A DNA stretch of 64,000 bases from NCBI RefSeq assembly GCF_049651805.1, contig NZ_JBASCU010000005.1, positions 1 to 64,000 of the forward strand, read 5' to 3'. The DNA is from Pseudolysinimonas_A sp049651805 (GTDB taxonomy: Bacteria; Actinomycetota; Actinomycetes; Actinomycetales; Microbacteriaceae). The notes beneath the pieces were generated by a model, which was given only the letters and a program-made list of their open reading frames with translations, ran no database searches and was not told the origin of the DNA. Position numbers and translations under genes: made by a program. Below, piece by piece: positions 24,599 to 30,685 of this stretch (position 1 is the first letter of the stretch; the number at the start of each line of letters is the position of its first letter).

Positions 24599-24949
24599 TC
24601 AGCCGAAGAACACCGGGCCGAGGAACCAGCCCGCCGTCGCGGCGGCGAGGCCCAGGGCGAGGTTGAGAGCGACGGATGCCGCCGCCGCGCGCCAGCGCCC
24701 CTGGCCGACCAGTTGCACGGTCTCGACGCTGAAGGTGCTGAACGTGGTGAGGCCGCCGGCGAACCCGGTGGCGACGATGAGGGCGAGGTCGGTCTGCAGC
24801 GCGACGCCCGCGACGAGCGAGCCGACGACATTGACGAGCAACACGGGCCACGGCCACGCCGCCTTCGCGCCCGCTCGACCGATCAGGTAGCGGGCGAGGG
24901 CGCCGAAGGCACCCGCGGCGATCACCGCGACAGCGAGCAGCGGGGTCAT
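24599..24949 (-). CDS. crcB: Fluoride efflux channel CrcB/Fluc, subunit 1
   Basis: Membrane protein of 116 residues with four helices. The fluoride-channel signature is present: GGLTTFSTFSVETV, including the Phe-box residues, and VLLVNVVGSLVAGVAL with the polar Asn. The ATG at 24949 overlaps the stop of the upstream crcB (ATGA); the frame is open further upstream but only within that gene. Two adjacent subunits of opposite topology form the heterodimeric channel in many Gram-positives. Confidence 0.93.
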   Translation of the reverse strand: MTPLLAVAVIAAGAFGALARYLIGRAGAKAAWPWPVLLVNVVGSLVAGVALQTDLALIVATGFAGGLTTFSTFSVETVQLVGQGRWRAAAASVALNLALGLAAATAGWFLGPVFFG

Positions 24950-25344
24950 TCGTCGGCTCCGATCGGCGGAGGGGCGGTCGCGCGAGGGGCGCCGAAACGG
25001 ATGCCGAGAGCGGCCGCCGTGATGCCGCCGACGAGCGACGCGACGACGTAGACGGCCGCCGTGACCCCGGCACCTTCTGTCGTCAGTTCGACAGCCGAGA
25101 CGGCCAGCGCCGAGAAGGTCGTGAACGAGCCGAGCAGCCCCGGGCCGAGGCCGACGCGCAGCCACTCGGGTGCGACTGGCCACAGCCGTGCGACGAGAAC
25201 ACCGAGCGCGAACGAGCCGACGAGGTTGACCAGGAATGTGCCGATCGGGAGGTCCGCGCCGCCGTGGGGCAGCAACAGGTCGACCGTGAGCCGAGCCCCG
25301 GTGCCGACGGCTCCCCCGGCGAGCACAGCGAGCACGGTCTTCAC
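24946..25344 (-). CDS. crcB: Fluoride efflux channel CrcB/Fluc, subunit 2
   Basis: A 132-residue partner with four membrane segments and the same signature elements: TFLVNLVGSFALGVLVARL and GPGLLGSFTTFSALAVSAVE. The N-terminal RLTVDLLLP charge pattern differs from the other copy, fitting opposite insertion. I chose the GTG at 25344, since it gives the standard N-terminus (MKTVLAVLAGGAVG). No fluoride riboswitch could be recognised in the 44 bp upstream. Confidence 0.92.
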   Translation of the reverse strand: MKTVLAVLAGGAVGTGARLTVDLLLPHGGADLPIGTFLVNLVGSFALGVLVARLWPVAPEWLRVGLGPGLLGSFTTFSALAVSAVELTTEGAGVTAAVYVVASLVGGITAAALGIRFGAPRATAPPPIGADE

Positions 25345-25376
25345 GCCCTCAGTCTGCCGCCTCCATCCCCCGGACC

Positions 25377-25382
25377 TATGAT
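25377..25382 (+). promoter_or_regulatory. Candidate -10 for leaderless gene at 25389
   Basis: TATGAT, 6 nt before the GTG at 25389. This supports the GTG over the ATG three bases later. Confidence 0.5.
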
Positions 25383-25388
25383 CTAGCG

Positions 25389-26027
25389 GTGATGACAACC
25401 CGGCGGAGGCGATGGCCGTGGGTGGTCGCGATTCTGCTCGCTTTGGTCTTCACCGGAATCGGAATCGTGATCGTGCCGATTCTCACGCACGTCCCTCAGG
25501 GTGAGTCGAACCAGCAGGCTCCCGACGAGGAGTGGCCGCTCGAGGCGTCCGCGACCGGAGACGACGGGCGCGAGCGCAGCATCCAGATCGTGTCGGTCGA
25601 ACCGGGCGGAACCGTCGACACCTCGGCCCTCGCGCCGGGCGACCGGTTCGTGGTGAGCGGCACCGGGTACGACCCCGCGCGCGGCATCTACGTTGCGATC
25701 TGCGCGATTCCCACCGAGCCGACGCAGAAGCCGGGACCGTGCCTGGGCGGCGTGCCCGATCAGGAAGCCGTCGAGGTCGAGGACGGCACGATCCAGTTCG
25801 CGCCGAGCAACTGGATCAACGACGACTGGGCCTGGCGGCTGTTCGGCGCACGTTCGTTCGACGACCGCGACTCCGGAACCTTCACCGCCTACCTCGAGGT
25901 TCCGCCGACGGCCGACGAGAACGTCGACTGCCGCGAGGTCGCGTGCGCGCTCTACACCCGCAACGACCACACCGCGGCAAACGACCGAGTGCAGGATGTC
26001 TACATCCCGCTCGGGTTTGTTGGCTAG
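25389..26027 (+). CDS. Membrane-anchored secreted protein, neocarzinostatin-like fold possible
   Basis: A 212-residue protein: a basic N-terminus (MMTTRRRRWPWVV), one membrane helix (residues about 12-33), then an extracellular part. The extracellular half has the form SALAPGDRFVVSGTGYDPAR, YVAICAIPTEPTQKPGPC and REVACALYTRNDH, with two possible disulfides (Cys-Cys pairs). The pattern is like the immunoglobulin-like neocarzinostatin family of actinobacteria, but I am not certain. It is divergent from crcB and convergent with the padR gene. Function unknown. Confidence 0.75.
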   Translation: MMTTRRRRWPWVVAILLALVFTGIGIVIVPILTHVPQGESNQQAPDEEWPLEASATGDDGRERSIQIVSVEPGGTVDTSALAPGDRFVVSGTGYDPARGIYVAICAIPTEPTQKPGPCLGGVPDQEAVEVEDGTIQFAPSNWINDDWAWRLFGARSFDDRDSGTFTAYLEVPPTADENVDCREVACALYTRNDHTAANDRVQDVYIPLGFVG

Positions 26028-26650
26028 CCGCGCAGCTGCTGCACCAGGCGGCGGCGCAGGTCGTTCAACCCGTCAGTGAGCAGCGTCACCGTCTCGGGGG
26101 CAAGGATCCCCGACGACGCGGCGGATCGCAGCTCGTCGCGCACGTCGCTGCGGAACTCGCCGAGCGCCGCCTCGGCCTCGTGCAGTCGGAGCCGGGAGGC
26201 GACCCGCGGATCGTCGGTCGCGTTGCGTGTCGCTTCGCGTGCCGCGCCCTGCGCCTCCGACCGCGCCTCGCGGGCCGCCGCGGCGAGGTCGGCGCGCAGG
26301 GTGCGCATCGCGTCGTTGACGGATGCCCGCACCTCGTCGGCGAGGCGGCGCACCGAGTCGGTGAACTCGGTCTCGATGCCGTCGAGTTCCGGCTCCCGGG
26401 CGACGAGTTCGGCGCGTCCGGCGTCGGTGATCGCGTAGACGGTCTTGCGGCCGTCGGCCTCCTTCGTGACGAGACCCTCCTCTTCGAGCTTGCCGAGGCG
26501 CGGGTAGATCGTGCCTGCGCTCGGCTGGTACGTGCCGCCCGACTGGTCGGCGAGGGCCTGGATGATCTCGTAGCCGTGCATCGGGCGATCGACGAGCAGC
26601 CTGAGCAGGTAGAGCCGGAGGTGCCCGTGGGCGAAGACCGGCGGGCTCAC
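26024..26650 (-). CDS. PadR family transcriptional regulator
   Basis: Regulator of 208 residues. The winged-helix domain is at the N-terminus: HLRLYLLRLLVDRPMHGYEI, then TYQPSAGTIYPRLGKLEEEG and a KTVYAITDAGRAEL wing. The C-terminal part is a long Ala/Arg/Glu-rich coiled coil, longer than in minimal PadR proteins. The GTG at 26650 overlaps the stop of DUF4097 (GTGA). The pair is probably controlled by this protein through the two palindromes at 27478-27514. Confidence 0.92.
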   Translation of the reverse strand: MSPPVFAHGHLRLYLLRLLVDRPMHGYEIIQALADQSGGTYQPSAGTIYPRLGKLEEEGLVTKEADGRKTVYAITDAGRAELVAREPELDGIETEFTDSVRRLADEVRASVNDAMRTLRADLAAAAREARSEAQGAAREATRNATDDPRVASRLRLHEAEAALGEFRSDVRDELRSAASSGILAPETVTLLTDGLNDLRRRLVQQLRG

Positions 26651-27462
26651 GGGTTGGGCGTCTCGGCGCGCGCGACATGCAGCACGCTCACGTCGCCGCT
26701 CACGGTGTTCACGCGGAAGTCGGTCCAACGACCCTCGAGCACGCCGGTCTTGCCGGTGTACTTGCCGCGCACCCGCAACGAAGCGTCGTCGAGCTGGAGC
26801 CGGCCGCTGACGGTGTTGATCGAGTACGAGGTCGCGACATCGGCTTCGAGCCGGGCGGTGACGTTGCCGCTCACCGAGTTGACCTTCACCACGTCGGGAA
26901 TCTCGGCGAGGTCGAGGAACACGTTGCCGCTCACCCCGTCGCTCGTGTACGAGAGCACCGCGCCAGTGGCGGTGATGTCGCCGCTGACGGTGTGCGCGAA
27001 GATCCGGCCGTAGTGGTTGCGGGCGCTCAGCTCACCGCTCACCGAGTTGAGCTGTAGGTCGCCGGCGATGCCATCGGTCGACAGGTCGCCGCTCACGGTG
27101 CTGAGGTCGGCATCCTCTTGCAGGCCGCTCACCAGCGCGGTCGCGCTGACGACGCCGAGCTTCAGCGAGACGTCGCGCGGCACGAGGATGCTGACGTCGG
27201 CCCGCGCCGCGCCCGGACGGAAGTTGCGGAACACGTCGAGCCAGTTCTCCCAGGAGAGCTGGGCGTGGTCGATCTCGAGGGTCTCGCCTTCGGCGGTGAT
27301 GCGCAGGTCTTTGCCGCTCACGCTGTGCACCTCGACACGCACGACCGGCTCGTCGTGCGCGATGACGTCGACGTGACCGGCGACGAGACCGACCTTCAGC
27401 TTGCGGATGCCGTCGATCTCGATCGTCTTCGGCTCACTGAGGAGCCACTTCTGCTGGGACAT
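26647..27462 (-). CDS. DUF4097 family beta-strand repeat protein
   Basis: A 271-residue protein made of repeated beta strands (VSGDLSTDGIAGDLQLNSVS, then VSGDITATGAV, VNSVSGNVTARLEA, VSGRLQLDDA and VSGDVSVLHVA). The repeat, with recurring [VS]SG[ND][VL], is typical of the adhesin-like DUF4097 fold. There is no signal peptide. The gene is the first of a two-gene unit with padR and is preceded by two ATAT-centred palindromes. Its role is unknown; such PadR-DUF4097 pairs recur in actinobacteria and firmicutes, where related genes (liaI-like, yvlB) are part of envelope stress responses. Confidence 0.9.
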   Translation of the reverse strand: MSQQKWLLSEPKTIEIDGIRKLKVGLVAGHVDVIAHDEPVVRVEVHSVSGKDLRITAEGETLEIDHAQLSWENWLDVFRNFRPGAARADVSILVPRDVSLKLGVVSATALVSGLQEDADLSTVSGDLSTDGIAGDLQLNSVSGELSARNHYGRIFAHTVSGDITATGAVLSYTSDGVSGNVFLDLAEIPDVVKVNSVSGNVTARLEADVATSYSINTVSGRLQLDDASLRVRGKYTGKTGVLEGRWTDFRVNTVSGDVSVLHVARAETPNP

Positions 27463-27477
27463 CGCCCCGTCCTCTCT

Positions 27478-27491
27478 CGCGATATATCGCG
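27478..27491. promoter_or_regulatory. PadR operator 1
   Basis: CGCGATATATCGCG, a perfect 14-bp palindrome 16 bp upstream of the DUF4097 start (on the minus strand). Confidence 0.75.
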
Positions 27492-27498
27492 TTGCCTA

Positions 27499-27514
27499 GT
27501 CACGATATATCGCG
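27499..27514. promoter_or_regulatory. PadR operator 2
   Basis: TCACGATATATCGCGA, a 16-bp palindrome with one mismatch sharing the core of operator 1; the centres are 23 bp apart. Two sites on about the same face of the helix suggest cooperative binding over the promoter. Confidence 0.7.
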
Positions 27515-27542
27515 AATGACGGGGTGGTCAACACCCGGGTGC

Positions 27543-27650
27543 CTTTCCGTTTTCAGGAGGTTGTGTGGCGGATGTCCGGAACCAGCCCGATTCGAGGTGA
27601 CACGGGTCACATCAGCAACTCCTTCCCCTCACCTTCCTGAAAACGGTAAG
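27543..27650. repeat. Palindromic element, copy A (intergenic)
   Basis: A 108-bp element bounded by inverted 16-bp arms: CTTTCCGTTTTCAGGA (27543-27558) and TCCTGAAAACGGTAAG (27635-27650), one mismatch. The flanking inner parts also pair partially (right inner part CTTCCCCTCACC at 27622-27633; left inner part GGTTGTGTGG at 27559-27568). A second copy with the same arms and shared internal words (GTGGCGGA[TA]GTC and CTCACCTTCCTG) lies inside tilS at 59707-59815. It separates the PadR operator region from the MerR promoter. It encodes no protein and could be a non-autonomous mobile or REP-like element. Confidence 0.85.
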
Positions 27651-27664
27651 TCGGCGGCTAGGCG

Positions 27665-27695
27665 TTGACATTGACGCAACGTCAAGTTCTAGCGT
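27665..27695 (+). promoter_or_regulatory. MerR-type promoter with long spacer and dyad operator
   Basis: -35 TTGACA (27665-27670), then a 19-bp spacer, then -10 TAGCGT (27690-27695). The spacer contains the perfect dyad TTGACG-CAA-CGTCAA (27671-27685). A 19-bp spacer with a central dyad is the hallmark of MerR-family promoters. The ATG is 7 nt after the -10, so the mRNA may be leaderless. Confidence 0.8.
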
Positions 27696-27702
27696 GGACG
27701 GC

Positions 27703-28371
27703 ATGGAGTGGAGCATCCAACAGATCGCGAAGTTGGCCGGTACCACGAGCCGCACGTTGCGTCACTACGACGACACGGGCCTCGTGCCGCCGAGCCGGGT
27801 CGGCGCCAACGGGTATCGGTACTACGACGCCGATGCCCTCGTGCGCTTGCAGCGGGTGTTGCTGTTGCGCGAACTCGGACTCGGCATCCCGGCGATCGCC
27901 GAGGTGTTGGCGGGCGAGCGCGACGACCGGCACGCGCTGACGCTCCACCTGACGTGGCTTCGCGAGGAGCAGCGTCGGCTCGACCGGCAGATCGCCAGCG
28001 TCGAGACCACGATCCAGACCCTGAAAGGAGGTGAGAAACCGATGGCAGAGAACATGTTCGACGGCTTCGACCACACGCAGTACAAGGAAGAGGTCGAGGA
28101 GCGCTGGGGCAAGGATGCGTACGCGAAGTCCGACGCCTGGTGGCGCGGGCTGAGCGGCGATGAGAAGTCAGCGTTTCAGCAGACCGCGGCCCGGCTCGGT
28201 GCCGACTGGGCGGATGCCGCCCAGCGTGGCGTCGACCCGGTGAGCGACGAGGCGCAGGCCATCGCTCAGCGGCAGTTCGACTGGCTGTGCGGCATCCCAG
28301 GCACCCCCGGCGGCGGCCAAGCCGGCCCGACGAAGGAGTACTACTCGGCCCTCGTCGGCACGCGGCCGTAG
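27703..28371 (+). CDS. MerR family regulator with TipAS ligand domain
   Basis: A 222-residue TipAL-like regulator. The N-terminal winged helix (MEWSIQQIAKLAGTTSRTLR) and a MerR coiled coil (LHLTWLREEQRRLDRQIASV) are followed by a TipAS-type domain from about residue 115 (MFDGFDHTQYKEEVEERW, then WWRGLSGDEKSAFQQ), which in TipA proteins binds thiopeptide drugs. The ATG at 27703 fits the -10 spacing. It is probably autoregulated through the MerR promoter. Note an internal AAAGGAGGTGA before an ATG at 28042 that could start a separate TipAS-like domain product, as known for tipA. Confidence 0.92.
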   Translation: MEWSIQQIAKLAGTTSRTLRHYDDTGLVPPSRVGANGYRYYDADALVRLQRVLLLRELGLGIPAIAEVLAGERDDRHALTLHLTWLREEQRRLDRQIASVETTIQTLKGGEKPMAENMFDGFDHTQYKEEVEERWGKDAYAKSDAWWRGLSGDEKSAFQQTAARLGADWADAAQRGVDPVSDEAQAIAQRQFDWLCGIPGTPGGGQAGPTKEYYSALVGTRP

Positions 28372-28451
28372 CCATCGGTCGCGACGGCGACGACGGTCGC
28401 GAGTGCGGCCCAGGCCGCGAACGCGAGCAGCGAGATCGTGATGGCGATCAT
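28341..28451 (-). CDS. Small single-helix membrane protein coupled to yczE
   Basis: A 36-residue frame: a hydrophobic helix (MIAITISLLAFAAWAALATV) and a short tail (TDGYGRVPTRAE). Its ATG overlaps the stop of yczE (ATGA). I recall similar peptides with a D-G-Y-x-R-[VI]-P-T-R tail in Microbacteriaceae, so it is probably real although it is far below the usual gene length. Function unknown; it runs into the end of the MerR gene on the other strand. Confidence 0.6.
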   Translation of the reverse strand: MIAITISLLAFAAWAALATVVAVATDGYGRVPTRAE

Positions 28452-29104
28452 GCGGGCACCTCCTCCTCCACGATCGGGACGGGCCGCTCCGGCACCCGCA
28501 GCAGCGGCAGCGTGACGTTGACCATCGGGCCGATGAGCAGCGCGAAGGCGAGGGTGCCGACGCCGAGCTGACCACCGAGCACGAAGCCGATGGTGAGCAC
28601 GGTGACCTCGATACCGGTGCGCACGACCCAAATCGGCCAGCCGGTGCGGCGGTGGAGCCCCGTCATCAGCCCGTCGCGCGGGCCGGGCCCGAGGCGTGCC
28701 CCGATGTACAGGCCGGTTGCGATCGCCAGCAGCGCGAGCCCGCCGCCGAACACGACGCCCTGCTGCCACGGCACGGTCTGTTGGGGCACGAGCCACAGTC
28801 CGAGTTCGGCGCTAGGCCCGATGAGCAGCACGTTGAGCACGGTGCCGACGCCGGGCTTCTCGCGGAGCGGAATCCACAGCAGCAGCACGAGCGCGCCGAC
28901 CAGGCTGACGACGAGCCCGAACGGGATGCCGGTCTGCCGGGTGATCCCCTGGGCGAACACGTCCCAGGGCGGAACACCGATCCCGCCCCGCACGAGCAGC
29001 GCGATGGCGATGCCGTAGGCGACGAGGCCGATGACCAACTGGACCCCGCGGCGCACCCACAGGGCGGGGGATGAGGGGTCCGATGCGAGCATGAGGCCAG
29101 CCAA
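28448..29104 (-). CDS. YczE/YitT-type membrane protein
   Basis: Integral membrane protein of 218 residues with five or six helices (first at about 17-42: VQLVIGLVAYGIAIALLVRG) and conserved loops GIGVPPWDVFAQGIT and GARLGPGPRDGLMTGLHRRT. This matches YczE-type proteins of unknown transport or membrane role, which in many bacteria are encoded divergently from a MocR-type regulator (YczR), as here. The ATG at 29104 is 49 bp from the regulator start, and a dyad operator lies between. Confidence 0.88.
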   Translation of the reverse strand: MAGLMLASDPSSPALWVRRGVQLVIGLVAYGIAIALLVRGGIGVPPWDVFAQGITRQTGIPFGLVVSLVGALVLLLWIPLREKPGVGTVLNVLLIGPSAELGLWLVPQQTVPWQQGVVFGGGLALLAIATGLYIGARLGPGPRDGLMTGLHRRTGWPIWVVRTGIEVTVLTIGFVLGGQLGVGTLAFALLIGPMVNVTLPLLRVPERPVPIVEEEVPA

Positions 29105-29111
29105 CTCCCAA

Positions 29112-29136
29112 ATTGGCCCTTGAGCAAGGTGCCAAT
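29112..29136. promoter_or_regulatory. Dyad operator in yczE/yczR intergenic region
   Basis: ATTGG-C-CCTTG-AG-CAAGG-TG-CCAAT: nested inverted repeat over 25 bp with perfect inner and outer arms (outer gaps 1 and 2 nt). It overlaps the -35 TTGAGC (29120-29125) of the regulator gene. Likely the regulator's own target; inferred. Confidence 0.7.
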
Positions 29137-29141
29137 CCTGC

Positions 29142-29147
29142 TACGGT
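29142..29147 (+). promoter_or_regulatory. Candidate -10 for leaderless yczR transcript
   Basis: TACGGT, 16 bp after TTGAGC (29120-29125) and 6 nt before the ATG at 29154. Confidence 0.6.
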
Positions 29148-29153
29148 GGCTGG

Positions 29154-30578
29154 ATGGCATCCCTCTCTGCCCGCGCCCTGGCCGCCCTCATCGTCGGCTG
29201 GCGCGACCTCGCGAACGGCCCCGCCTACGCCGCACTGGCCGACCGGGTGCGGCTGCTGATCCTCGACGGCCGCATCACCCTCGGCACCCGGCTGCCGGCC
29301 GAACGCGAGCTCGCCGCGCAGCTCGGGCTCAGTCGCACCACCGTCTCCGCCGCCTATGCCGACCTCCGCGACAGCGGCTACCTCGACAGCTTGCGCGGAT
29401 CCGGCAGCGTCGCACGGCTGCCCTCCCGCGGTGGCATCGTGCCCGACGTGTTCGTCACCGATCAACTCGACTTCAGCAAGGCCGTGCTGCCGGCTCATCC
29501 GGCCGTCGCCGACGCGGCCCAGCGGGCGGTCGCCGCCCTGCCGTCATTCCTCGACGAGTCGGGCTTCGATCCGATGGGGATGCGACTGGCCCGCCAGGCG
29601 ATCGCCGACCGGTACACCGCTCGGGGACTGCCGACGGATGCCGACGAGGTGCTGATCACCGTCGGGGCGCAACACGCGATCGTTCTGCTCGCCCACACGC
29701 TCCTGTCGCGCGGCGATCGGGCGATCATCGAATCCCCGAGCTTCCCGCACGCGGTCGAGGCCATCCGCGCCGCCGGCGCGCGGGTCGTCGCCGTGCCGGT
29801 GACGCCCGACGAAGGCTGGGACGCCTCGGCCCTCGAGCAGGCGTTCCAGCGCACCAGCCCGGTGCTCGCCTACCTCATGCCCGACAACCACAACCCCACC
29901 GGCGCGACCATGCCTCGCGCGCAGCGGGAGCAGGTCGTCGCGCTCGCCGCCGAGCAGGGCACCACGCTCATCATCGATGAGACGATCGGCGGACTCGAGC
30001 TCGACGGCCAGGCCGCGCAGCCGCCGTTCGCCACCCTCGGCCGCGCCGTCATGCTCGGCTCGCTCGGCAAGTCGGTGTGGGGCGGGTTGCGCATCGGCTG
30101 GATCCGGGCCGATCGCGAACTCATCCAACGGGTGGCGCGCAACCGGTTCGCGGCCTCCGACCTCGGCACGCCCATCCTCGAGCAGCTCATCCTCGTCGAC
30201 CTGCTCGCCGACCTCGACCGCATCCTCGACGACCGCCGTGCGTACCTGCGGGCGAGTCGCGACCACCTCGCGCGGCGGCTCGCCGAAGATCTCCCGTCAT
30301 GGCGGATGCCGACCGTCGCGGGCGGGATCGCCGCGTGGGTCAACATCGGGCTTCCGATCTCGTCCCAGCTCGCCCTCGCCGCCCGCAACGAGGGGCTCGT
30401 GATCGCCGCCGGTGCGCGCTTCGGAGTGGAGGGGCTCTTCGAGCGCTTCATCCGCATCCCGTTCACCTACCCGCCCGACGTCATCGACCGGGGAGTCGAC
30501 GCGCTCGCCGCCGCCTGGCGGTCGGTCGCGCGCACCCCGCTCGCGGTCACCGACGGCGACTACGCCCAGGTCGTCTGA
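29154..30578 (+). CDS. MocR-family regulator (GntR HTH plus aminotransferase fold), YczR type
   Basis: A 474-residue fusion regulator. Residues about 20-90 form a GntR winged helix (RLPAERELAAQLGLSRTTVS); residues about 110-460 are a fold-type I PLP aminotransferase domain. This includes the YLMPDNHNPTGATM block and the PLP lysine region LGSLGKSVWGGLRIGW. Family members sense PLP-linked ligands. Divergent yczE and the dyad between them support regulation of yczE. The leaderless start is set by the -10. Confidence 0.93.
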   Translation: MASLSARALAALIVGWRDLANGPAYAALADRVRLLILDGRITLGTRLPAERELAAQLGLSRTTVSAAYADLRDSGYLDSLRGSGSVARLPSRGGIVPDVFVTDQLDFSKAVLPAHPAVADAAQRAVAALPSFLDESGFDPMGMRLARQAIADRYTARGLPTDADEVLITVGAQHAIVLLAHTLLSRGDRAIIESPSFPHAVEAIRAAGARVVAVPVTPDEGWDASALEQAFQRTSPVLAYLMPDNHNPTGATMPRAQREQVVALAAEQGTTLIIDETIGGLELDGQAAQPPFATLGRAVMLGSLGKSVWGGLRIGWIRADRELIQRVARNRFAASDLGTPILEQLILVDLLADLDRILDDRRAYLRASRDHLARRLAEDLPSWRMPTVAGGIAAWVNIGLPISSQLALAARNEGLVIAAGARFGVEGLFERFIRIPFTYPPDVIDRGVDALAAAWRSVARTPLAVTDGDYAQVV

Positions 30579-30685
30579 GCGGCATTCATCCCTCGGGAGT
30601 ACGGTCGGGTTCCCGCCGGTTGCGATACTGACTCGGGTAGCACGGCGGCGTGCCTGCCTTCCATCCCCTGCTTGAGGAGCCTGTC

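Noticed and set aside
25345..25388. Possible fluoride riboswitch upstream of the crcB pair
   Set aside because: The 44 bp upstream of the crcB start contain a GGGGGATGGAGGC-like word but not the pseudoknot and conserved GATGRC element; too short for the motif.
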